Positions 6,781 through 13,242 of a DNA stretch of 15,953 nucleotides are shown one piece after another. Each line of letters begins with the position of its first letter. The stretch's first letter is position 1. The notes under the pieces are model-generated. The model was not told the DNA's origin. It made no database searches and was given only the letters and a program-made list of their open reading frames with translations. The translations under genes and the position numbers were made by a program. Source of the DNA: Gammaproteobacteria bacterium (lineage in GTDB: Bacteria; Pseudomonadota; Gammaproteobacteria; Steroidobacterales; JABDKV01). The stretch is from positions 1-15,953 of the forward strand of contig JAOTXR010000006.1 of NCBI GenBank assembly GCA_029862285.1, given 5' to 3'.

Positions 6781-7794
6781 ATGAAATCGCGAGCAATCAC
6801 ATTTGGCGCAATTGTCTTGAGTCTTGCATCGGGTTGTCAGGCCGATTCGGAAAAAGAAAAAGAACTGGTCGCTGAGAACGGTTCTGTCGATATAACGGAG
6901 TGGCAGGTGCCTTATGAAAAAACGCGACCGCGAGATCCGTTCGTGGATACGCTGGGTCGCGTCTGGTTTTGCGGCCAGGCAGGTGCCTATATTGCCTATC
7001 TGGTTCCGGAAACCGGCAAGTTCAAGAAATTCGACCTGGCAGATGGCGCCAGCCCGCATAATCTGATTATCGCTGCTGATGATGGTGTCTGGTATGCGGC
7101 AAATACTCTGCCGTACATCGGCCAGATGGATCCGGTAACTGGTGCCGTACATAAATACCCGATGCCTGAGCCGGTCACGGATCCCCATACTCTGGTATTC
7201 GATTCCATCGGGAATATCTGGTTTACGGCGCAACGGTCAAACCATGTCGGCAGACTTGACACCCAATCGGGCACAGTCGACGTGATAGAAATTCCGGTGG
7301 CATCTTCACGCCCGTATGGCATCAAAGTGGGCCCCGATGATCACCCCTGGATTGTTTTGTTCGGGACAAACAAACTGGCTACCGTAGATCCCGAGACCAT
7401 GCAACTGGAGCTTGTGGATTTGCCGCGCGCGGAGACGCGTCCGCGACGTCTGGAGATCACTGCGAATGGACTGATCTGGTATGGCGATTATGCGAAAGGC
7501 GTCCTGGGTCGTTTCAATCCAAAAACGCGCGAGGTCAGTGAATGGCCGATGCCGGGTGGGGAGGGTGCCAGGCCATATGGGACTGCGCTCGATGACCGCG
7601 GCAGGATCTGGCTCGCTGAAGGCGGTTCGCCTAACCGGCTCAGTACTTTTGATACTTCCGCAGAGCAGTTTGTACATGTTACCGACGTGCCCAAGGCACT
7701 GGGCTCAATCAGGCACATGTATTTTCATCCAGCGACGCGGGAAATCTGGTTTGGCGAAGATTCGAACTATGTCGGACGTGCACGTATCCGATAG
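6781..7794 (+). CDS. Lipoprotein with Vgb (virginiamycin B lyase)-type beta-propeller
   Basis: The protein begins with a lipoprotein signal ending in lipobox A-S-G-Cys19. The residue after Cys is Gln, so an outer-membrane location is likely. The rest consists of repeated propeller blades of about 42 residues with recurring motifs of the type D/N-G-x-I/V-W-F and R-P-Y-G. Examples are GRVWFCG, DGVWYAA, GNIWFTA, GLIWYGD and GRIWLAE, each followed by a segment like IGQMDPVTGAV. This is the pattern of the Vgb/streptogramin-lyase family, most of whose members have no proven lyase activity. I cannot confirm the metal-site residues of true Vgb. It has a good AGGAGA ribosome-binding site and starts 100 bp after the second pstB in the same direction, with no clear terminator between. 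It may thus be induced with the pst genes and act on an extracytoplasmic phosphate-related ligand, but function is unknown. Confidence 0.8.
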   Translation: MKSRAITFGAIVLSLASGCQADSEKEKELVAENGSVDITEWQVPYEKTRPRDPFVDTLGRVWFCGQAGAYIAYLVPETGKFKKFDLADGASPHNLIIAADDGVWYAANTLPYIGQMDPVTGAVHKYPMPEPVTDPHTLVFDSIGNIWFTAQRSNHVGRLDTQSGTVDVIEIPVASSRPYGIKVGPDDHPWIVLFGTNKLATVDPETMQLELVDLPRAETRPRRLEITANGLIWYGDYAKGVLGRFNPKTREVSEWPMPGGEGARPYGTALDDRGRIWLAEGGSPNRLSTFDTSAEQFVHVTDVPKALGSIRHMYFHPATREIWFGEDSNYVGRARIR

Positions 7795-7835
7795 ATTCGA
7801 ACATGGGCGAGAGAAAATACGGGGTTTTCCTGGCG

Positions 7836-8426
7836 TTAGCGGTATTTGTCGTGCAGGCCTTTGCCGGTTGCGATCATCGGCAGGATTTTCGTTAGTCGTT
7901 TTGTTTTTGTGTCGGGCCGCCTTGCTTCGGCAATATAGTCAGCGTATTCGCGTTGCCGACCCTTGCTAAGAGCTTTGAATGCCGCTTCGGTTTTCTTGTT
8001 CTGAGCCAGTCGCGATTTCAATTCCGGTGGAACCAAAATTGGCTTGTTGCGATCCGGCTTTATCTGTTTGCCGGATCTGGCCAGTTCGATGGCCTCCTTT
8101 ATGTATGCGTTTATCGACGCCACCTTGATGTCGTTTATCGACTGGAAGCGCCACTGACGCATCGCTTTGGTTTTTTCAGCCTGAGCATTGACCAAGACGC
8201 CATCTGGGTCCCTGAGCAACGCGCCCTGAAAGAACCACAGTCCGAAGTAGGACTTGAACGCACCGATTCCGACTATGTTCTTGCCCTCCCAGGTATAACA
8301 GGGCGCACCCCATTTAACGGTCTCATCGAGCCTGCACGCGTTTAGAATTTTTCTGAGATTGGCAAGTTCATCTTGCCACTGCACGGAACTCTCAATGTAG
8401 CCATCTACGGTTTTGTTGCGTTGCAT
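7836..8426 (-). CDS. YdeI/DUF1801-type protein
   Basis: This is a cytoplasmic protein of 196 residues with no signal peptide. The N-terminal half shows the DUF1801 pattern: a helical start (VDGYIESSVQWQDELANLRKIL) followed by ETVKWGAPCYTWEGKNIVGI and an FKSYFGLWFFQGALL strand pair. The C-terminal part matches the bacteriocin-resistance YdeI/OmdA-like tail: PPELKSRLAQNKKTEAAFKAL, then SKGRQREYADYIAEARRPDTKTKRL. The molecular function of this family is poorly defined. I chose the ATG at 8426 because GGGAGA precedes it at good spacing and the conserved domain begins there; the frame continues upstream only by running into the hpt coding sequence. It lies 46 bp after hpt on the same strand and is probably co-transcribed. 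It converges on the propeller lipoprotein gene across a 41-bp gap with only a weak AT-rich hairpin. Confidence 0.82.
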   Translation of the reverse strand: MQRNKTVDGYIESSVQWQDELANLRKILNACRLDETVKWGAPCYTWEGKNIVGIGAFKSYFGLWFFQGALLRDPDGVLVNAQAEKTKAMRQWRFQSINDIKVASINAYIKEAIELARSGKQIKPDRNKPILVPPELKSRLAQNKKTEAAFKALSKGRQREYADYIAEARRPDTKTKRLTKILPMIATGKGLHDKYR

Positions 8427-8472
8427 TGTTCTCCCGGGCATCTGCTGCAGCCAATATGCGGCTGGCCCGCTA

Positions 8473-9015
8473 CTAGTCTTTATCCCGGATGTCGATAGCA
8501 CCGATGAAAGGCAGCGTGCGATCCTTTTCCAGGTAATCGAGCCCATAACCGACAACCCATTCGTTGGCGATATTGAAGCCGACATAGTCAACAGTTACAT
8601 CGACCTGGGCGCGACCGGATTTCTGTAGCAGGGCGCAGGTGCGCAGCGAAGCGGGATTGCGTGTTCGGAGCATTCCCGTCAAATAGTTCAGCGTGTGCCC
8701 GGAGTCGACAATGTCCTCAATAATAAGTACGTGCTTGTTCTCGATGCTTTCACGCACATCCATGACCAGTCGCACAGCGCCAGTGGAGATGCTGCTGCTA
8801 TGGTAGCTGGAGACAGCAATAAACTCCACGGTGCGTGGAATGCTGAGATGCCGTGACAGGTCGGCGAGGAATATAAATGCGCCTTTCAGGACACCGAGCA
8901 GGACCAACGGCGCCTTGTCGGCATAGTCTGCCGAAATTTCCGTCGCCAGCTCATCCACTCGACGCGCTATCTCGCGTTCCCCGATAAGAATATTTGCGTC
9001 CAGCTCACTCACCAC
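8473..9015 (-). CDS. hpt: Hypoxanthine phosphoribosyltransferase
   Basis: This purine-salvage enzyme converts hypoxanthine (often also guanine) and PRPP to IMP (or GMP) plus pyrophosphate in the cytosol. The type I phosphoribosyltransferase PRPP motif is clear: VLIIEDIVDSGHT, residues 96-108, with the E100-D101 acidic pair and the D104 general base. The pyrophosphate loop LKG is at 43-45, the flexible SSYHSS loop starts at 69, and the C-terminal VVGYGLDYLEKDRTLPFIG segment is diagnostic of Hpt. The length of 180 residues is normal. Two adjacent GTG codons (9015 and 9012) could start translation. The SD GGAGGG lies only three bases before the first, so the second GTG has better spacing and the mature start may be one residue later. 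The downstream neighbour is the YdeI-type gene, and the hsp20 gene is divergent. Confidence 0.95.
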   Translation of the reverse strand: MVSELDANILIGEREIARRVDELATEISADYADKAPLVLLGVLKGAFIFLADLSRHLSIPRTVEFIAVSSYHSSSISTGAVRLVMDVRESIENKHVLIIEDIVDSGHTLNYLTGMLRTRNPASLRTCALLQKSGRAQVDVTVDYVGFNIANEWVVGYGLDYLEKDRTLPFIGAIDIRDKD

Positions 9016-9067
9016 AAACCCTCCGAACCGCCGTCACACCGAGGCAGGCTCCATAATAAAGCACTTC

Positions 9068-9123
9068 CGGGGGCAGGCGAACCCGGCGGCGGACCCAATA
9101 AGTACAACTCCGAATTGCCCCCG
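9068..9123. repeat. Inverted repeat in the hpt/hsp20 divergent intergenic region
   Basis: CGGGGGCA at 9068-9075 and TGCCCCCG at 9116-9123 are perfect 8-bp inverted copies separated by 40 bp. They lie in the roughly 180-bp gap that must hold promoters for both hpt and the small heat-shock gene. A paired operator is possible, but this is GC-rich sequence and a chance match is not excluded. I could not identify a convincing sigma-70 or heat-shock promoter in the gap. Confidence 0.25.
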
Positions 9124-9195
9124 CCCGAAACCGGACTGACCATAAGCAGTGGTGGCAGGGATGTTACCCGCCACGCAGACAGAGGAGTTAATTCA

Positions 9196-9702
9196 ATGTC
9201 AAAAATTCACAAAATCACGCCCAAAATGGGATCAGAGATTGGCGTGAAACGGGCGCTAACCCCATTTGCACACGGCATGGAGGATTTCTTCGAGAACTTC
9301 CTGCCGCGCCGTTGGATGGGTTCAGGCGATCCGTTCTTTGGAAAACGGCCGTGGACCGAGTTTGAAAGCATGATGGAGCCTTTCGACATGCGTTTCGATA
9401 TGCTCGATCGGGACCGTGACCTGGCAATTCGTGTAGAGCTTCCCGGAGTGAAAAAAGAGGATATTCACATTGCCATTTCAGGCGAATATCTGACCGTAGA
9501 AGCAAATAGATCGTTCAAAGACGAAGAAACCACTGAGAATTTCTTCCGTAGCGAGCTTGGTACAGGCAAGTTGGCACGTACGATCGTGCTGCCGGTTGAA
9601 GTAGAGCCCGATAAGGTGATGGCTACCCTCAAAGAGGGCATGCTTGAGATTACCCTGCCGAAAGCTAAACCGGAAAAACGTCATATCGTGAAAGTCGCCT
9701 AG
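9196..9702 (+). CDS. Small heat-shock protein, Hsp20/alpha-crystallin family
   Basis: This is an ATP-independent holdase chaperone that forms cytoplasmic oligomers and binds unfolding proteins. The alpha-crystallin domain covers about residues 66-159: FDMLDRDRDLAIRVELPGVKKEDI at the front, the GEYLTVEA strand, then a TLKEGMLEITLPK core (about 144-156), the family hallmark A-x-x-x-x-G-x-L. The N-terminal 60 residues are aromatic- and Met-rich, as usual for the variable arm, and the C-terminus ends in an IVKV segment like the I/V-x-I/V tail motif. The length of 168 residues is typical. I chose the ATG at 9196 because GAGGAG precedes it by about eight bases; the frame is open further upstream but that part looks non-coding. 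The gene stands alone, divergent from hpt, and is followed by a hairpin terminator. Confidence 0.93.
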   Translation: MSKIHKITPKMGSEIGVKRALTPFAHGMEDFFENFLPRRWMGSGDPFFGKRPWTEFESMMEPFDMRFDMLDRDRDLAIRVELPGVKKEDIHIAISGEYLTVEANRSFKDEETTENFFRSELGTGKLARTIVLPVEVEPDKVMATLKEGMLEITLPKAKPEKRHIVKVA

Positions 9703-9712
9703 GCGACGATCC

Positions 9713-9758
9713 CGCCCGTCCGTCGGGGTGGCTCGTCCACTCCGGCGGGCGTTTGTCT
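9713..9758 (+). terminator. Probable intrinsic terminator after hsp20
   Basis: A two-part hairpin starts 11 bp past the hsp20 stop. The outer stem is CGCCCG (9713-9718) with CGGGCG (9746-9751). The inner stem is GGGGTGG (9725-9731) with CCACTCC (9737-9743), including one G-T wobble. It is followed directly by TTTGTCT. The tail is T-rich but not a pure run, so efficiency may be moderate. Confidence 0.55.
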
Positions 9759-9848
9759 ACTGGCACCGGGCCGCGGAAATTAGCCAGGAGGTTCGAATTA
9801 CCTGCCAAGGTTGGCTATGCTCTTGCCAGCCAGGAATGAGGGAGAGTC

Positions 9849-10841
9849 ATGGCCGGACAGTTCGGCTCCAAATTTGCCAGTCACTACGCCACGAGCAGCT
9901 TTAGGAATGGGTGCTGGACACCGGGCGAAATTGTTCCCGTTGCGAAACTGCTGTTGCATCCAGCAGCACATGTCCTGCACTACGGCAGTACCTGCTTTGA
10001 GGGATTGAAGGCTTATCGTCACGAAGACGGTAGCGTGCATATCTTTCGCCTGGACCGGCATGTTGAGCGTATGCGCAACAGCGCACGATTGCTTTGTCTG
10101 CCCGAACCGGATGAAGAACACCTGAGTCGGACGATTTGCGGGCTGGTTGCAGCATCACGCGACGAAGTACCCGCGTATCCGTCGGCGCTATATCTGCGTC
10201 CGGTCCTGATTGGTGTCGATCCGAATATCGGCAGCGCGGCGCGACCCAGCGATGACGCGTTGTTATACGTACTGGCCTCGCCGGTTGGCGAGTATTTTCA
10301 GGCAGGCGAGAATCCTTTGCGTTTATGGCTGGAAGACCGGCAAATGCGGACGACACCGGAATTCGGCGAGGTGAAAACCGGTGGCAATTATGCATCCGCA
10401 TTACGGCACGTTATGCAGGCAAAGGAAAATCACGGCGTAGATCAGGTCTTGTTCTGTCCTAATGGTGACGTACAGGAAACGGGCGCGGCAAATTTTCTGT
10501 TGTTAAACGACGAGGCTGTTATTACCAAACGGCTGGACGGATCGATACTGCCCGGTATTACCCGCGCGTCGATACTCGAGCTTGCACGACAAGCGGGTTA
10601 CCGCGTGGAAGAGCGCGACATCGATATTGCAGAAATGCTCGAGTGGGTGAAGACCGGTGAAGCGGCGTTGTCCGGTACCGCAGCCGTGCTGGCCGGAGTT
10701 GGCGCATTACTGCATGGTACGCATGAATACCCGGTCAATGGCGGCCAAATCGGGGCCAATACAAAACGCTTGCGTACACTGTTAATGGATATACACAGTG
10801 GTCGCCGTCCCGACAGCGCCGGTTGGCTTACGAAGATCTGA
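9849..10841 (+). CDS. ilvE: Branched-chain amino acid aminotransferase
   Basis: This PLP-dependent class IV aminotransferase interconverts leucine, isoleucine and valine with their 2-oxo acids, using 2-oxoglutarate/glutamate, in the cytosol. The N-terminal HYGSTCFEGLKAYR motif is the branched-chain-type substrate-binding signature. The PLP lysine should be Lys176 in EVKTGGNYASAL. NGDVQETGAANFLLL and LPGITRASILELA carry the conserved Glu and the phosphate-binding region. The length of 330 residues is a little shorter than the large (about 360-residue) group this motif set resembles. The start is supported by GGGAGAG just before the ATG. The region 9759-9848 before it holds a TGGCT/AGCCA inverted repeat but no promoter I would defend. 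The next gene on the same strand starts 109 bp later, and joint transcription is possible but unproven. Confidence 0.9.
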   Translation: MAGQFGSKFASHYATSSFRNGCWTPGEIVPVAKLLLHPAAHVLHYGSTCFEGLKAYRHEDGSVHIFRLDRHVERMRNSARLLCLPEPDEEHLSRTICGLVAASRDEVPAYPSALYLRPVLIGVDPNIGSAARPSDDALLYVLASPVGEYFQAGENPLRLWLEDRQMRTTPEFGEVKTGGNYASALRHVMQAKENHGVDQVLFCPNGDVQETGAANFLLLNDEAVITKRLDGSILPGITRASILELARQAGYRVEERDIDIAEMLEWVKTGEAALSGTAAVLAGVGALLHGTHEYPVNGGQIGANTKRLRTLLMDIHSGRRPDSAGWLTKI

Positions 10842-10950
10842 TTTCCAGCCTGATTGCCTGATTGCAGCAATAACGCAGGCGGAACAGTATGGCCCGATGC
10901 GGTTCCATGGCCCACAATGAGGATACAGAATCATTCCAGGAAAATCTGAC

Positions 10951-13062
10951 ATGACTAAGGTCGTTTCACTGCGACGCCAGGGCGAGTTTGGCGTCATAAC
11001 GGTCGACAACCCACCAGTCAATGCGTTGTCACACGCGGTTCGCCAGGGCATCGTCGAGAGACTGTCAGAGGCGCAGTCCGATCCCGAAATTCAGTTGATT
11101 ATTCTGACCTGCTCTGGCCGCACCTTTATCGCCGGTGCCGATATCAAGGAGTTTGGCAAGCCACCCCAGGAGCCGGATCTCAACACGGTAGTCAACGCGT
11201 TGCAGGATTCGCCCAAAGTGGTTGTAGCCGCGTTGCATGGAACGGCGCTCGGCGGTGGCTTCGAAGTTGCACTGGGCTGTCATTACCGAATCGCCGCGGC
11301 ATCTGCAAAAGTCGGTTTGCCGGAAGTAAAGCTCGGATTGTTGCCGGGCGCTGGCGGTACTCAGCGTCTGCCGCGTTTGATTGGCGTACTGCCGGCTCTT
11401 GAAATGATGATTTCGGGCAACCCGGTTACGGCGGCGGTCGCTGCTGACAATGGTGCTATCGACAGACTGTCGACCGGAAATCTTATTGACGGTGCCATAG
11501 AGTTTGCCCGCGACTTGCATTCGAGCCAGGCGCCACCACGCAAGATCAGCGAAACAAGCATCGACGCAGAGGGGTTGGACCAGGCGTTCTATGACAGGTT
11601 TCGCGAGTCAATTGCGAAAAAGGCACGTGGCTATTTCGCTCCAGACAGAATTATTCAGGCCGTGCAGGCAGCAGTATGCCTGCCATTTCAAGAAGGACTG
11701 GCCCGGGAACGGGAGCTGTTTGTCGAGTGCATGGAATCGTCCGCTTCGGCGGCATTACGCCATTTGTTTTTTGCCGAGCGTCAGGCCTCGAAGATTCCGG
11801 GCCTTTCTGACGACACGCCAGTGAGAGACATCGACAGGATTGCTGTCATCGGAGCTGGAACGATGGGTGGCGGCATAGCGATGAATTTCGCCAATATCGG
11901 CATCCCGGTAAAAGTAGTCGAGCTCGATGAAGACGCAATAACACGCGGTCTGGGCCAGGTGCGCAAGAACTACGAACGTGGCGTAAAGAAGGGGCGAATG
12001 ACCGCCGATCAGCTAGAGCAGATAATGAAGCTGTTCGTGCCGATCACGGATTATGACGATCTCAATGATGTGGATCTGGTCATCGAAGCGGTTTTCGAGA
12101 ATATGGATCTCAAGAAACAAATCTTCGGTAAGCTGGACCAGGTCTGCAAACCGGGTGCCATACTCGCAACCAATACGTCTACACTGGATGTCGATGAAAT
12201 CGCTGCCGCAACCGAGCGTCCCGAAGATGTTATCGGCCTGCACTTTTTTAGTCCGGCCAACATCATGCGCCTGCTGGAAATCGTGCGTGGCGAGCGGACT
12301 TCCGAGGAAGTCCTGCATACTTGTGTGAAGCTGGCCAGGAAAATAAAGAAGGTCGGTGTTGTCAGTGGCGTTTGTTATGGTTTCATCGGCAACCGCATGC
12401 TTGCGGGCTATGGTCGCGAAGCCGGCTTCATGCTACTCGAGGGCGCCAGCATCGAGAGTATCGACAAGGCCATCTTCGAATTTGGCATGCCGATGGGGCC
12501 GCTGGCCATGAACGATCTTGCAGGCATCGACGTCGGGACAAAGATACGCGAGGAAAGGCGTGCGGCGGGCACGCTGCCTGACGATGAGCGTTTCGGTTTG
12601 ATTGCCGACAAGCTGGTGGCCCAGGGCCGCTGCGGGCAAAAAACCAGCGCTGGTTTCTATAGCTATGAACCCGGCAGCCGGGCGCCGAAGCCGGATCCGG
12701 CGGTGGCTGCATTGATTGCGCAGGAAGCGGCACGCTTAGGCATAGAGCAACGCGAAATAGATGACGAAGAGATTGTTGCCCGTTGTATTTACCCGATTAT
12801 CAACGAAGGCGCGCGCATCCTCGAGGAAGGCATTGCACTACGGGCCAGCGATATCGATATCGTCTGGATCAATGGCTATGGTTTTCCGCCCTACCGTGGC
12901 GGCCCGATGTTCTATGCCGATACGATCGGTTTGAAGAAAGTCTACGACACGATTTGCCGATACCATGACACGCTCGATGATCGCTTTGGTTATTGGGAAC
13001 CAGCGTCATTGCTGGAGAAGCTCGCAAAAGAAGGGAAGACCTTCGCAGAATGTAAGCGCTAG
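10951..13062 (+). CDS. Bifunctional enoyl-CoA hydratase / 3-hydroxyacyl-CoA dehydrogenase
   Basis: This enzyme performs two consecutive steps of fatty acid beta-oxidation: hydration of 2-enoyl-CoA, then NAD-dependent oxidation of the 3-hydroxyacyl-CoA. The crotonase domain comes first (about 1-190), with oxyanion-hole segments FIAGADIKE and LGGGFE. The two catalytic glutamates are Glu105 and Glu125, 20 residues apart as in known hydratases. The dehydrogenase part starts near residue 297 with IAVIGAGTMGGG (Gly301, 303 and 306 of the Rossmann motif). It contains the catalytic pair His431-Glu443 in LHFFSPANIM...LLEI. Two C-terminal dehydrogenase helical domains complete the 703 residues. The pattern resembles the peroxisomal-type bifunctional enzyme and FadJ/FadB, so I give no symbol. 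CAGGAA precedes the ATG at about eight bases. No thiolase partner lies in the window, so it is not a fadBA operon here. Confidence 0.92.
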   Translation: MTKVVSLRRQGEFGVITVDNPPVNALSHAVRQGIVERLSEAQSDPEIQLIILTCSGRTFIAGADIKEFGKPPQEPDLNTVVNALQDSPKVVVAALHGTALGGGFEVALGCHYRIAAASAKVGLPEVKLGLLPGAGGTQRLPRLIGVLPALEMMISGNPVTAAVAADNGAIDRLSTGNLIDGAIEFARDLHSSQAPPRKISETSIDAEGLDQAFYDRFRESIAKKARGYFAPDRIIQAVQAAVCLPFQEGLARERELFVECMESSASAALRHLFFAERQASKIPGLSDDTPVRDIDRIAVIGAGTMGGGIAMNFANIGIPVKVVELDEDAITRGLGQVRKNYERGVKKGRMTADQLEQIMKLFVPITDYDDLNDVDLVIEAVFENMDLKKQIFGKLDQVCKPGAILATNTSTLDVDEIAAATERPEDVIGLHFFSPANIMRLLEIVRGERTSEEVLHTCVKLARKIKKVGVVSGVCYGFIGNRMLAGYGREAGFMLLEGASIESIDKAIFEFGMPMGPLAMNDLAGIDVGTKIREERRAAGTLPDDERFGLIADKLVAQGRCGQKTSAGFYSYEPGSRAPKPDPAVAALIAQEAARLGIEQREIDDEEIVARCIYPIINEGARILEEGIALRASDIDIVWINGYGFPPYRGGPMFYADTIGLKKVYDTICRYHDTLDDRFGYWEPASLLEKLAKEGKTFAECKR

Positions 13063-13086
13063 GCTCCGGGGCCTGCCGCTGCTGCC

Positions 13087-13103
13087 ACTGGAACGGTTCC
13101 AGT
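13087..13103. other. Perfect 17-bp palindrome after the beta-oxidation gene
   Basis: ACTGGAAC-G-GTTCCAGT is a perfect 8-bp inverted repeat around one central base, starting 25 bp after the stop codon. Read as RNA it gives a 7-bp stem with a 3-base loop followed by TTCGATCTCTTT, so it may act as a weak terminator. Its compact dyad symmetry would also suit a dimeric repressor operator for the secreted-protein gene 140 bp downstream. The repeat is seen directly; its role is not determined. Confidence 0.45.
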
Positions 13104-13242
13104 TTCGATCTCTTTAAATAACAGCAAGATAGCAATACGAACAGGCGCCTATACTTCAAGTGACGGTGCACAGGATGTTAAGGCCACCGGGCCGATTGCG
13201 AATGTGGCCCCAGTCCCGGCTAACTCAAGGGGTTTTTTGTTC

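Noticed and set aside
7795..7835. GAAAA/TTTTC hairpin between the convergent propeller lipoprotein and YdeI-type genes as a terminator.
   Set aside because: The stem is only five A-T-rich pairs and has no T-run; too weak to call.
8427..8591. Longer start for the YdeI-type protein.
   Set aside because: It would overlap the 3' end of hpt on the same strand, while the ATG at 8426 has a GGGAGA site and begins the conserved domain.
9114..9144. Possible heat-shock (RpoH) promoter before hsp20, ATTGCCC ... ACCATA.
   Set aside because: Both elements match the heat-shock consensus poorly and the spacing is loose; not reported as a promoter.
9115..9195. N-terminal extension of the small heat-shock protein to the in-frame ATG at 9115.
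   Set aside because: The extra 27 residues do not resemble the family and a good ribosome-binding site lies before the ATG at 9196.
10842..10950. Promoter or small gene between ilvE and the beta-oxidation gene.
   Set aside because: Only the ribosome-binding site of the downstream gene is visible; no convincing -35/-10 pair or short coding sequence.
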